The notes under the pieces are model-generated. The model saw only the letters and a list, made by a program, of their open reading frames with translations. It searched no databases and was not told the origin of the DNA. A DNA stretch of 64,000 bases, from assembly GCA_018881555.1 (NCBI GenBank), contig JACAXG010000014.1, positions 2,331,331 to 2,395,330 on the forward strand, given 5' to 3'. This document shows, in pieces, positions 46,106 to 57,748 of the stretch. Position 1 is the stretch's first letter, and each line of letters begins with the position of its first letter. A program made the translations under genes and the position numbers. The stretch comes from Amblyornis subalaris (Eukaryota > Chordata > Aves > Passeriformes > Ptilonorhynchidae).

Positions 46106-46270
46106 ATTTCTATCCCCTACAATCCCTGTTTCAATGGANGTGGTGGCGGAGGCAATCCCTAAGGGATAGTGCTGTTAAAGTTTCTGCTGCTGAGAGAATC
46201 CTGCCTGGCACTGGACATGGGCACCATTTCCAGTTAATGCACCCTGCCAGGCTGGGGACATTCCCAGGAT
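46106..46270. other. Spacer between two CR1 fragments lying back to back
   Basis: About 165 bp separating a minus-strand and a plus-strand CR1 fragment with their 5' sides facing. It may contain unrecognised CR1 remnants. Confidence 0.45.
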
Positions 46271-46412
46271 GATGGTGGAATCCCTGGAAGTGTTCAAAAA
46301 GCCAGTGGATGTGGCACTCTGTGATCTGGGTCAGTGGCAGGGCACTGTTCAGTCCAAGGTTGGAATTGATGATCTGGGAGGTTTTTTCCAACCCTAACAA
46401 TTCCAGGATTTT
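46271..46412 (+). mobile_element. CR1 LINE 3' end
   Basis: GATGGTGGAATCCCTGGAAG, TGTTCAAAAAGCCAGTGGAT, GTGGCACTCTGTGATCTGGG, CAAGGTTGGAATTGATGATC, TGGGAGGTTTTTTCCAACCC and AACAATTCCAGGATT match the older CR1 type, whose ORF2 tail reads ESLEVFKKPVDVAL in the plus strand. 5'-truncated at the start of the ORF2 tail. Confidence 0.93.
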
Positions 46413-47125
46413 TGTTGGTTCTGTGGACCATTGGGGCATCACCCCCAGCTCACATTNCAGTTAAGGATGGAGTGACAAAAGGAAAATGAAACAGTCCCTG
46501 CTACAACCTTGACCTGGTTTGTGCAGGTGATTATTTGTACAACTCCATTCTTCTCATCCTTCAGTTCAGTCCCTGCCCTATCCCGGGAGAGTCTGTAATT
46601 CCTGCCCTCTGTGTGCCACTGCCACCACTCACTTCTTTTCAGAACTAACCTGTTGTCACTCCTGCTTTCTCCATCTGTTTCTGGGAGAGGAAGGTGAGTT
46701 TAAGTGTTCTGGTGCTGTGTGCAATGGATAATGGCTGCATTTGTCCTGTTCTGCTTCAAATGCATCACAGGAATTTATAAATATTACCAATATTCCCAGG
46801 CATGANCATTACTCCAAATACAGCCTGATAAATTATTCATATTTAATGTATTTATCATACCCACGTACGGGCACATCAGGAAAGTGAATCATGTTATTAG
46901 TTAAAGGAATCTATTACTTTGTATTCTTCCCACTTTGGCCTTATCACTAATTTTGAGCAATGTCCATTGCACGGTTTAGCTGGGATTGGGAATTGACTGG
47001 GAACTCAGCTTCATGTGCTTTTGAGCCCATTTTATTCTGTTGAAAAGTGTTTCTCTTTGGTTCTCCAGTATAAAAATGCTCATAACAAGAAATATCACAC
47101 AAATATGGTCCCACCATTCCTGAAA
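46413..47125. other. Single-copy non-coding DNA, no gene seen
   Basis: About 700 bp. AT-rich from 46760 to 46930. No gene or repeat family recognised. Confidence 0.55.
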
Positions 47126-47235
47126 TTCATAGGATCACAGAATATCCTGAGTGGGAAGAGACCACAAGGATCATCAAAGTCCAGCTCCAGACCCTAACAA
47201 TCCCACCCTGTGCCTGGAGCATTGTCCAAATTATG
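47126..47235 (-). mobile_element. CR1 LINE 3' end, CAGGATA subfamily
   Basis: The plus-strand text TTCATAGGATCACAGAATAT, CCTGAGTGGGAAGAGACCAC, AAGGATCATCAAAGTCCAGC, TAACAATCCCACCCTGTGCC and TGGAGCATTGTCCAA is the reverse complement of the same lineage as 37561 and 39966. Only the last 110 bp remain, including the terminal repeats. Confidence 0.94.
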
Positions 47236-48239
47236 TTTTCTGGCTAAAATCCATAATTTTGATCCACATCCCCTCCCCAGTGGCTCTGTACCACATTGAT
47301 CTCATAAGCAATGCCCACCCATCCATATTCTCCTCTCCCAAGCTGAATTTTCTGCATCCCCAAATCCTTTCTATTTCTAAATTTGTAATGAATGTCGCTG
47401 CTGTATTTTTCCAGGTTGTTGTTTTTTATCTGAAGTGCTTTAATTTGCTACCCAGTGCAAATATGTCTCTAACTCCAACCACATTCCAGCTGACAGCTCC
47501 TTCTGGTCACGTGGCAAATAATCAGACCACTTCGTTATCAAGGAAATAATTTAGAATCCATAAAGGAGAATCCATTATAATCGGTTATAAAAGCAATAAG
47601 AACAGGAAGACAGCATTTCATGTGGCCATAAAACATGGCTGGTGGGGTTAACCCTCCAGCACAATCCCACCAGGAGTAAAGGATGCCATAAAATCAGCCT
47701 CGCCATCCTTAATTGCTTAATTAACACTCTTTTAAAGCAGGATTTTAATCTAAGGTGTTGCTGAGCACTGCAGAGATTCACCTGAGATAAAGAGTAGGCG
47801 AATGAAGGAGTTTTTGATGTGTTTACAGCAGAGCTCGTGTCAGCCTTTCCTGCAGCTCTTGTTACCAGGATCACGTTTGGCTCCTGATCCCAGACATGTC
47901 AAAATATGTTCCAGAGTACCCTGGGTGGAAGAGCTGCCACCCTCCCAGGTCATTTGTCTGGAAGAGGGATGTGATCAGCGTGGAGCTGCACGGATATTTT
48001 CAGGGAATATTTATTTATTACTCCACCGTGTCGCCGTGGGATGGCATCCAGTGGTCCAGACCCTTTCACACCTGAGCTGGGGGAAGTGGGACCCAGATAA
48101 AGAGTCTTAAAATGCACTTAAATTAATTAATGAATTAACGAAGTGCTATGGGGTCTTTTCGTGGAAGGAGCTCTGAGCGTTGGTGCTCTGTATCTGTAGC
48201 ACAGCAATGCCAGTGCCGAGGTGGAATCTCACAAAGGGT
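47236..48239. other. Single-copy non-coding DNA, no gene seen
   Basis: A 132-codon plus-strand frame at 47151-47549 starts inside the CR1 and is not convincing. The parts 47350-47470 and 48110-48145 (AAATTAATTAATGAATTAAC) are AT-rich and could be conserved. No repeat family recognised. Confidence 0.5.
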
Positions 48240-48546
48240 TATTTGCTCCCTACAAATCCCTAAAAAGAGGGTGTAGCCAGGTGGGAGTCGCTCTTTTCTC
48301 CCAGGTAACAAGAGGAAATGGCCCCANGTTGCACCGGAGGAGGTTTAGGTTGGATATTAGGAAAAATTTCTTTGCCAAAAAGGCTGCCCAGGGAAGGTTG
48401 GAGTCAGCATTCCNGAGAGTGTTCAGAAAACNTGTGGATGAGGTGTTTGGGAACANGGTTTAGTGGTGGGCCTGGCAGTGCTGGCTTCATGGTTGGACTC
48501 AATGATTTTGAGGTTCTTTTCCAACCCCAACTATCTTGTGATCATG
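48240..48546 (+). mobile_element. CR1 LINE fragment, ORF2 tail plus 3' end
   Basis: The plus-strand frame reads GCSQVGVALFSQVTRGNG, LHRRRFRLDIRKNFFAKKAA, then in another frame PREGWSQHSXECSEN, so a frameshift and Ns break the tail. The UTR has TGGTGGGCCTGGCAGTGCTG, CATGGTTGGACTCAATGATT and CTTTTCCAACCCCAACTATC, ending TTGTGATCATGG. Older CR1 type, 5'-truncated near 48240. Confidence 0.95.
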
Positions 48547-50076
48547 GCCTGGAAAGGCTGCACAAGAAGTTATACTTTAATTTTTTGTTTGTTCTTGTTT
48601 TGTTGTCNTTTTTGGGTTTTTTTGCTCATGGGGGCTTTTTTGGGGAGCATGTTGAAGCCCAGAGCCTGTGAAAAGGAGGCTCAGTCTGTACCAAACTCCT
48701 CCCATTTCCCAATGTTCCCGCTCAGTAGTTTCAGTGCCTCGGTGACACAGCCATGCATCAACGTCATGAACTCGGTGCCAGTTCGGGGATAATCCATGGA
48801 TTTACAGGTGACACTTTCCCAGATGGGGGCTGATGGAATATTCTTTAGACTGATGGTTTTCTGTTGCTTTGTCACCCAGAATTAAGCAAATAAATTAGCT
48901 CAGAGTTTCAAGTGAAATGCAGCCGGAATGGGATGCACAAAATAAAAGCACACTGGTGATACAATGTTCTTGTGCAACCCCACGGAGCTCCCCATAAACT
49001 GCTAAATAGGGGAAAAAGACAAGAGGATGAAATTCCACCTTTTCTTTTGACTGTGTGAAATGAGGAAACCTCAGCCTGGCGCCAAAATGCTCTTTCTTGC
49101 GGTTAAAAATGTCTGTTCTCCCACGTTGCTCTTGGAAACGCATTGGAAAATGTTTGGATCGAAGTCTTGAAAAATAATTATTTGTTTTCCTGCAAGACAC
49201 GCTGTGCAATCTAAGCAAATAGAAATAGCAGGCCTAAAATAGGAAGTATTGTTTCTAGTTGCGCTGCTTCATCAACTGAACAACTTTTATGATCCTGTTT
49301 CTTTATCAAGGAGATATTTAAATCAAGGAAATGATTTTTAATACTAGGGCAGAAATTAATTTCATGCATCTGCTGGCAAATGCCTACCATCAAGAAGTGA
49401 GTAAACAAACATTTGCACATCTGCTCCTGCTATATGACAACAGGATTCAAATTAGAAGGGAAGTTGGGGTTTGCTTTTTTGCATTTTCTAGTGCTGTAGT
49501 TTGCCATTTAAAATGTTTGAAGTGCAGTAGAAGCACAGAATATAATTTTGTGTCAGGATGAGNTTGAAAAATGTCCTTGGTGGTGATCTCATGAATGTTT
49601 AGTAGGAGCTACAGCTCTTTAGTTTAGTGGATTTTAGTTTAGTGTTTGAGCAAGTCCAAGTCCTGCATGTGGGGTAACTATGAAGTGTCTCCAAGGATGT
49701 TTCCCACCTCGTTTTTTAGCAATTGGGTGGGAAAAGCTGAGGCAGAAAATCAGTGTTGGCCATGCTGCTGTCATTATTGAAAATGTCCCGTTATTTTCCC
49801 TTTATTCCTTGGGCAAGCTGTGGCCACAAGCCTGGCAAATTCCTGGTGCAGGAAGGCACAGGAACTTCTGCTGCTGGAGGTGAGAGCAAACCAAAGGCAG
49901 CAGGTTTGTGCTTTTCCTGTTGTGAACCTTTTAGGATGTTTCTGGGTCTTTCCATGGTGATTGCAGCCATCTTTTGTGGAATAAAGGCATTGGCTGAGTA
50001 GGAACATCTAAAAAGTGTTGGTGCAGGCTGGAATAACGATCTCATTAGAGCAGACAGACCAAATAGCTTTTGAATG
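48547..50076. other. Single-copy non-coding DNA, no gene seen
   Basis: About 1.5 kb. A 107-codon minus-strand frame (48895-49218) has no domain. T/G-rich low complexity near 48580-48640. No repeat family recognised. Confidence 0.55.
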
Positions 50077-50358
50077 ATAGAATCCTAGAATCCCAGAATG
50101 GTTTGGGGTGGGAAAGGACCTTAAAGTTCATCCAGTCCCACCCCTGCCATGGGCTGGGACACCTTCCGCTATCCCAGGTGGCTCCAAGCCCCGTCCAACC
50201 TGGCCTTGGACACTTCCAGGGATGGGGCAGCCACAGCTCCTCTGTGCCAGGGCCTGCCCACCCTCACAGGGAAGGATTTCTTCCCAATAATTAATCCAAA
50301 CCCACCTTCTGGCAGTGGGAAGCCATTCCCCCTTGTCCTAGTTCGTCTCCTGGGAGTG
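50077..50358 (-). mobile_element. CR1 LINE fragment with intact 3' terminal repeats
   Basis: The low-coordinate end TAGAATCCTAGAATCCCAGA is three terminal octamers (ATTCTGGG, ATTCTAGG, ATTCTATC on the minus strand). The UTR and ORF2 tail follow: CTGCCATGGGCTGGGACACC, CCAACCTGGCCTTGGACACT, GATGGGGCAGCCACAGCTCC. A short deletion removes the GGGCAACC part before TGTGCCAGGGCCTGCC. 5' truncation near 50358. Confidence 0.97.
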
Positions 50359-51889
50359 CTGTTGGCTGAAAGGGCTCAGGTTGGGAAGTTTTGGCTTTAT
50401 CCTGACTGGCTCTGTTTGCTGTCCCAAGTGTCAGATGGCCCCTGCTGTGTTTCAGACCGTGTGGTACAGTGGGACACAGGCTCTGAGAAGAGCACTTTGC
50501 CTAAATACTTGTGCAGTGTGTGCTGAGTAGAAATTAAATTTCCTTTGGCTGTGGCTTTACTCACGGAGTGTATTTTGGATGGTGTTGATCTTCCAGGAAT
50601 AGCCATAGAAGCACCAGAAAAGACGCGAATGTCTCCATAGGAAGGATGGTGCCAGACAGCTGATTACACACTATAAATAGAGATTTAAATGTGGTTTAAG
50701 TAGCCTGTGGAAGGCATCATTTAAATCAGTCAGAGGCACTCACACGCAGCACAAGCGTAATAACATATTTTATCCCTGACAGTGACTGCAGTCAATTCTC
50801 AGGTTGGAGTTTTCTACATCTGGCTCCCTGCAACGCATCCCAAAAAANTCCTAACAAAGCAAGAGCTCTGATCTTGTTCAACAAACTGAGCTGGAGAGCA
50901 AATAANGCCTTTGTGGTCCATAATTAGCTGGGATCTCCCGGGTGCAGGCCACAGCTTAATGACACTGCTGAAAGAAAAGCAGGAAAAAACCCACCCCAAA
51001 TCTACACCAACTTTAAGCATTAAAGGTAACATTGTGTTCATATCTGCAAAAACGCGGAGGAGGAGGATTAGGGAACGTGATTGATTATTTTGAAAATATA
51101 AGCGATGCTCTTAAGACGCACCCGGGAATTCTCCNGGTTTTCTTGTTTTCCTGTGATCCTTANNATAAAACATCCCAGAAGGTAAATANTGGATTGGAGG
51201 TGTCACTCCCAGAACTTCTCCTCACACAACAAGNAGGAAACCAGAGCATTTTTTCCCCATTAACTGCAGCAGGAACAATTCCACTTTCCTTGAAGTCACA
51301 GAGACGTTTCCCACTATCCTTCAGTGGGGCCCAAATTCCACCCTGTAAATTGCCGAGGCAGAGTCTGATATAAAACCTATCGAAGTCCATGGAATTGCTT
51401 CCCCTGATTTTAGTGGATTTTGCCTCGGGCCCAGCATGGACATGCTGTTAATATTACATGGAGTGGGGACTCAAAATGCTGAGTCCTCGTTTTGTTACTC
51501 CTGAACAATAAAATACAATTTGTTAGCAACAAGGAGACAGACTTTTTCCTGGGCTGTTATGAACACTCTGACTCTGCCTTTGGAGGAATCTCAGGGTGCT
51601 CCGCATTGTTTGAATTTAACCCCAAAAGCTCACTGGCAGCCGACACGTTGTGCGCAACAAACNCGCAGTTCAGCCATCCCAATTTGGCACAAGACAAACA
51701 GAAAAATGTGGGGNTTTTTTTTCCAAATCAAAGGCCCTAAATCTTAACAGGGGGAAAAAAAAAAAAAAAAAGAGTTGGACACTAATGTCTCGAATTAAAA
51801 TAACTGTCTTTGGATGGGCGAAACAGAGCATGGAGCAAACCTCCTGAAATAAAATAGCAGCACTCCGGAGGATTATCTGCATGCTCTAT
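50359..51889. other. Single-copy non-coding DNA, no gene seen
   Basis: About 1.5 kb with A17 at 51755-51771. A 113-codon plus frame at 51032-51373 is broken by several Ns and has no domain. No repeat family recognised. Confidence 0.55.
51755..51771. repeat. Poly(A) tract, 17 bases
   Basis: Uninterrupted A17 after CAGGGGG. No retrocopy body recognised. Confidence 0.9.
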
Positions 51890-52135
51890 TTCCCCCTCAC
51901 AAATGTGCCACGGAGCCATGGGCGATCACCCCTGCTCTGCTGGAGTCCAGGTGTGTTATCTCCCCGATGCAGATACAGCCAAGCCTTGTCAACTTGTTGA
52001 ACTCGGGGCTTTTAAATGGCAGGTGGTAATTAAAGGTGACAAAGCGATCGCGCTGCTGGAAAATGATGATATTTTTCATACGAGCAAATGCAGCCGTGCA
52101 CTAGGGCGAGATCTGATGTACTAATTAATGTGGGG
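51890..52135 (+). other. Conserved-looking block with a 73-codon open frame
   Basis: A plus-strand frame at 51903-52124 reads VCYLPDADTAKPCQLVELGA, FKWQVVIKGDKAIALLENDD and HTSKCSRALGRDLMY, which looks protein-like in composition. It has no recognised domain and no clear splice acceptor. The block keeps CpGs (GGCGATCACC, GCGATCGC at 52044-52051, ACGAGC, GGGCGAGATC) and ends ACTAATTAATG. A conserved non-coding element is as likely as an exon. Confidence 0.3.
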
Positions 52136-53515
52136 CCCCTCTTCTAAACTGGCTGTTCACTGGGTCACTGAGGGTTTGCATCTTGGTTTGTCTCCTGATT
52201 AAGGAGTGGGATGTTTCGGGAGCTGGCTGTCATTCCAGCCCCCANGAAAGGAGCTTTATTCACCCTGCAGAGACGAGCAGGTTATTTCTCTGCTCTGATG
52301 TAGTGAGGTAAAAACGTGCCTGGTTTCCTTCCTTCCTCTCCCTCCTATTCCCCTTCTTTGCCCCCCNTCCCGAGGTTTTTCCTCTGCACCCCAGCAGCTC
52401 CCTGACTTTGCCACCTGCAACGCAGATGGGAGTGGAGAACATGGGAATTTATATCGTGTTAGACTGGAAAAATCTGCATGCCCTGTGTGTTGCTGTTGAT
52501 GGATGATTTGCCATAAAGTTGGCTCATAAAGNCTTTTGTGTCAGACAGAAACTTGGGAAAGGCAAAACCAGCCACCTGAGGAAGGAACGTGGCCCCAGCA
52601 GCTGGTTTGGCTTGTAGGTACAAAAACCTCTCAGGGTATTTTTTTGCCAAGGTTTTTGCCAAAACTGAGGGGAGCAGAAGGTGCTGGCTCTCTTGGCAGA
52701 GATGGGGTCGGTAAGAGCAAGCCAGGAGTAACTTGCTCCCTGAAATAATAAGAAACACCAACTGTTGTGTGTCTGCTGTGATCCCAAAAGGAAAAACAGA
52801 TTTTTGGCTGGTTTATACCTGTCCAGGCCATGTGAACCTTGGAAAAATCCCCATCTGTTATTTGCAGAAGATGCTCTGCACCACTTTAAACTGCTCTTCC
52901 CCTCCCTCTGAAGAAAACTTGTAATAAGTGCTAAAAGCCCTTTTTGTGTGCTCGAGGATGGGGTGAGCAGAGGTTTTAGCTCAGATAACTCACACTGGGC
53001 AGTGCCATGAGAAAAACTGGGCACAACACTCAGGGAACAGTCAGGGCAGTGAAAGGGCACTTTGTGCTGCTTTAATCCCCATGAACATCGTCCCTATAAC
53101 CTCAATATCGACCCCTAATGCACTCCCTATTCACCCCAACCCTCACAGGACAGAACACGGAACAAAAGGGGAGCTCTTCTCAGGAGCTTNAGGATTGAGA
53201 AATAAAATGATGGCAGGGGCTTGTAAATCTCTTGTAACCACTTATTCCAAGTCAGCAATTCAGGTTGGTGTTTCTCTTAGACCTATTCTGGATGTGGTTT
53301 AAGCAAGAACAGAAAATTCAGGTAAGAAGTGAGGAATTCACTGACCTCTATTGCAGAACAGGTANTGATATTCTTCATTGCTGCATAATTGTGATTTGTG
53401 TTTGATTATTTGCTATTAAGAATTAGATGACACTAAAAACCCTTCTGTCTNCCCCTTCAGGACATCAGACTGAGGCTGGGGGTTCTTTTGTAGAAATCCA
53501 AGCAGGATTGGGGAG
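52136..53515. other. Single-copy non-coding DNA, no supported gene
   Basis: A 178-codon minus-strand frame at 52524-53060 is the longest non-repeat frame in the window. It has no recognisable domain, shares the region with open plus frames, and starts in ordinary sequence, so I do not call it a gene. C/T-rich low complexity lies near 52321-52360. Confidence 0.5.
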
Positions 53516-55139
53516 GTGGAGAGGAGGGCTGTAACCAGGTATTTTAATTTCTGTACAGGCAAACANGCTTTAAAATTATTCTACTTGAATTTTCAAATAT
53601 TAAAAATTCTGAGTGAAAGGCTGATTTCAACTGAAAGAGCAATTCTGGGTGGCTTTGTGGGTGTGGATTGNGATTTGGAGGGGAACCTGTGCCTCCACCT
53701 CTGGGGTGAAGAAGGAGAAACACAGGGAGAATCTTATTCTGGTTAATCCTCCTGAACTAGGAGATGGTTACAACTGACCAGGTAAATCTATAGCTGCTCT
53801 CACTGTCTCCTCAGCCTAAATGTCACTTTATTTTGTAGGACACCTGTAGGTTCATTTTTGAGGGGCATAAGAACCAAAGTGATACAGAAAACAGGAATCT
53901 GCCCCGAAATTCTGGTGTGTCCTCGGTGTATTACACAAAAGTTGACCTTTATGTGAAACTAAATCGGNAAAAGGCAGCGAGAACAAGGCAGGGAACATCA
54001 TTTGTCACTCTCCAAAGCCTGGCTGTGCCCACAGCTGGAGCAGCCTGTGCTGTCTCCATCCCTGCACCTTGGGAAGGGCATGGGAATCAGAGAAGTTACC
54101 AAGGAATGTGGTAAAAAAACCCCAAAAACCTGAGCACTGTGACTGAGACACAAACCCACGAGGTGGGGGAGAATTTCCAACAGATTGCGTCTTTTTTAAA
54201 AATTATTTCTCTGTGAATGCTTTTTAAAATGTGTTACCTTCCTGCATTTTCCTATTTTGCACGTTAGGTCTTTATGAATTGTACACATAATTTTCCTCTA
54301 TAAAGGAAACCTGCATGCCCAGAGGCTGGGCTTGGGAGTAGTTAAATGAAATGCTCTTTTCATGGTGAAATAAGGGCAGTGGAGAGCAGTGCTTAAAGAA
54401 AGAAACTGTAAAGCCATCAGTACATGATCTGCCTCCAAGCTTTGACCTCACAGCAGGGCAGCTAAATCCATCCAGCTACTAAATGATTTTGCTCTATAAA
54501 AGTCTTTGGAAATAGATTTTATCTNTCTTTTTTTTCCTNTTTTTTTTNCCCCTCGGGACCGTATCAGAGCAGAAGAATTGATTTTTGGAACGAAAATAAG
54601 CTCCATAGTGTAAATTATGTTAATTGCTGAGTAAAATGCCAATATTAGAGGTATTTAAGCCAAGTTATGTTGAGGTGCTCTGCTAAAATTCCTGCCCTCT
54701 TGTAGTTAAATATGTATTGAAACAGATTTAAGGAGTAGTTCAATGTGTTGGGTTTTTTTTTCCNGGAAAATGGGATTGGATTTTGGAAGAAATGGTTGCA
54801 TATGGAGCGTTAGCTTGGTTACTTGACCCATTTCACCCTGTATTATTCCAGATATTTTCTTTCAACCTCCATGGAGGCCTCATCCTGCTTTCCCTAGACG
54901 AGGAATACTCATGGCGAACTTCCACGAGGTGCTGATCTNGGAGGAAAAGCAGGATGAGATTCCTGGAAACACAGAGAAGGGAAAAAGCCAGAAAACGGCA
55001 GAGAGGGCAAAAAAGGCCTCCAATGAACCAGCCTGATTTGCAAACAGAAAGAGAAACCTCGCCAAATAAATCAGGGCACGAGCTGGAGCAGCTCTTGGAG
55101 GTTTTAAGTGGTGTAACTTGGATTTATGTCACTCGTAAT
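53516..55139. other. Single-copy non-coding DNA, no gene seen
   Basis: About 1.6 kb with frames below 80 codons. T-rich low complexity at 54526-54548 with several Ns. No repeat family recognised. Confidence 0.55.
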
Positions 55140-55635
55140 TCAAGCTGACACCGGCGTTGGAACCACTGGGAAGGTCATNCTGTGCCATCTCCACGCTGGG
55201 CAAACCCTCCCTGGTGCCGTGGATTTGGTGTTTACAGCTGGNACTCTGCTGGAAGAATAATTTCGGGGGGAATCATAAAAAAAAAACCCAATAATCCTTT
55301 GTTGGTTGTCAAAGTCGTCTTGGTGTTGCTCGGTGCTTTTCGAGGGCGGCGCCTGAGTTTCGGGGTTTTGTTCCAAATTCCTGTTTGCCTTTTGGATCCC
55401 CTCGGAGNAGCCGGAGCCAAAATCCGACTGCTGGTGTTCAGTGCTGTCCTGCACCGCTGGTTTCTGTCGTTTGAGGATTGGGAAGGATTTTCTCCCGGGT
55501 TTTGGCATCTGTACACGTGGCACGGGCTGCTCGAATCGAGGGCTGCGAGTGTGCACGGCAGAATCAGCAGAACTGAGTCCAAGCTAAAACAGGAGAGAAA
55601 AAAAGCAAATATTGATGAAAGGAGCTGTTAATTTT
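55140..55635. other. CpG-rich pocket with opposing open frames
   Basis: About 18 CpGs from 55310 to 55560 (TTCGAGGGCGGCGCC, CCCTCGG, GCCGGAGCC, CTCGAATCGAG at 55530-55540, a near-perfect inverted repeat). The raised GC content leaves a 149-codon plus frame (55182-55631) and 138- and 116-codon minus frames open over the same bases. No domain in any. Likely a CpG-retaining element and not a gene. Confidence 0.4.
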
Positions 55636-56147
55636 CCCAGAAAGTTAATCTGGAGTGCTGCCATGCTCCTTTAATCCTCATGCCCAGAGTCCAGGCAGAG
55701 CAGGAGCTGGGATGGAAATGGTTTTTCTNGTGAAAGCTCCCCCCAGTCCTCACCACTGCACCCCAGCAACTCTCCTGTATCTCCTCATGTCTTCCAAACA
55801 ATGGGAATTTTTTATTTTAACTGCTGATTCCNTTTGATTTATCCATGTGCAGTTTAGTTAATCTACAATAAAAAGTTGCATTTATTTCTAGAGGAGTTTG
55901 CTCCTGTTCCTGTTGCTGTCTGGGGGCAAAAATGCCCTGTCATGGAANGGGGCCTGAACCACAGTTAGTGACTTCAAGGAAACATTTTAAAATACAGCAG
56001 TTGGATTCCTTTTCCCTTTCCAGTTTTATTTTACTTTAATTCCAGACTTTATTCATGTGAGGAATTTATGGTTCATGCACCAAAGTAAAAAGGGCAGTGT
56101 TTGCTCAGCTCTGAAGATGACAATGACTTGACNTTTTTCATCCCCTC
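55636..56147. other. Single-copy non-coding DNA, no gene seen
   Basis: About 500 bp, AT-rich, nothing recognised. Confidence 0.55.
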
Positions 56148-56413
56148 AATCATGGAATGGTTTGGGTTGGAAAGGACCTTAAAGCCCATCCAGTGCCACC
56201 CCCTGCCATGGGCAGGGACACCTNCCACTATCCCAGGTTGCTCCAAGCCCCGTCCAACCTGGCCTTGGACACTTCCAGGGATGGGGCAGCCACAGCTTCT
56301 CTGGGCAACCTGTGCCAGGGCCTCCTCACCCTCNCAGGGAAGAGTATTTTTGTAATATCCCATCTAACCCTGCCCTCTGTCAGTTTGAAGCCAATTTCCC
56401 TCNTCCTGGCACA
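56148..56413 (-). mobile_element. CR1 LINE fragment, ORF2 tail plus 3' UTR
   Basis: The plus-strand text AATCATGGAATGGTTTGGGT, CACCCCCTGCCATGGGCAGG, CACTATCCCAGGTTGCTCCA, GTCCAACCTGGCCTTGGACA and GGCAGCCACAGCTTCTCTGG is near-consensus for the songbird-type CR1. One minus-strand frame reads SCGCPIPGSVQGQVGRGLEQ, a shifted frame of the tail. Low divergence suggests a fairly young copy. 5'-truncated near 56413. Confidence 0.97.
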
Positions 56414-57700
56414 CTTGTAAATAATTTCTCTATGTTTTACAGGCAGGGATGAATATCTGCCTTTGTGTCAGAAAGAGACAGAAGCACTTCATAGGAAAAG
56501 GATTCCTTAATAGGAAAAGCCTAAACTATTTTCTTTCTATACTTTTTTTTTAAACGATCTCCCTTTGGATTGGTTTCTGAGTTATTATTACCATTGCAGA
56601 GGGCTGGTCTAATGGACAGGACAGAGGACCCAGAAAAATCCAGAATGTGTGAAATAAAACCAAGCTCTCCATAAGTTATTTCACCTCAAAATTCAAGAAT
56701 GTCTCCATCTCCCAAATCCTGGCTGTTCTTTGCTTGTCAGATTTTGTCTGGCTTAGATGGGAGTCCAGAAACTTTGATCTATGTCAGAGCTGCTGTTGCA
56801 TCTTTAGGGTTGAAAATCAAGGGAATAGAGAAACCAGAGCCTTGGCAGGATGCAGGAGACTGGTACAGTAAACTAAATTAAGATAAAATATGTTCACACC
56901 NTAACTGCTGTTCCAGCAATTGCTCTGAGCAGGGCACAAACAGGAAAAGCAGCTCCCAATTATTTGCTGTGGCTGGGAATGCACATCATGACTGAAATGT
57001 GAGNCTTCCCCTATTACACTTTTGTCTGAAGAATTTATCAACACTGACACTTCCCCGTTTGGGTCAGTCCCAACAGCATCCCTTTGCCTCTCAGAAATCA
57101 TTTAATAATCAATCTGGGAGCTCTGTTAAACACAAGCTGTAAGTTCATTGTCAGCTGGCGAAATCCCAGGCTGCACATTTGGATTTGGCTGTGCTGGGAG
57201 AAGAATAATCATCCTTTCGGCCACCAGACAGGCTCAAAACAAGANAAGTTGCCAATTTGCATATGCAGCCAGAAATGGAAGTTAAAATACGAGGGATTGT
57301 GCATGAGATGGGTAAAACCCAACATGTTTATCATGTAAAATGTAAGCCCAGACTGTTCACTTGANATAGTGCAGCTACCACATCAATAAAGGAGAAATCT
57401 CAGTCCTTACCTCCAAAATTAATCAATTGCACATTGATCCAACTAAGAACAGAGAAAATAATTTTGGAGTTTTTTTGCATCTTTTCCTTGCCACAAAGGG
57501 ATCAGTATTTACATCGAATTCATATGTTTCCTCNTCTTATTTGCAGCTAAGAATGTGCTTTAAAATTTTAAATAATTTTAAACCGTTAAAAAGTTGGCAG
57601 AATGGAGAAACGAGCACCTTTCAGTTCTCTGGAGTGAGATCTCAACACCTGAGCTCCCGTGAGCAGGCAGAGGATGGTCGTAGACTGGGGAGATGCACAG
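56414..57700. other. Single-copy non-coding DNA, no gene seen
   Basis: About 1.3 kb with frames below 100 codons. No repeat family recognised. Confidence 0.55.
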
Positions 57701-57748
57701 AACTGGAATGGGAATAAAACTGGAATGGGAATAAAACTGGAATGAATG
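57701..57748. repeat. 17-bp tandem repeat, about 2.6 copies
   Basis: AACTGGAATGGGAATAA at 57701-57717 is repeated exactly at 57718-57734, then a partial AACTGGAATG from 57735. Likely a young slippage product, perhaps length-variable. Confidence 0.95.

Noticed and set aside
52524..53060. 178-codon minus-strand open frame
   Set aside because: No recognisable domain, other frames open over the same bases, and serine/leucine-rich composition typical of chance frames.
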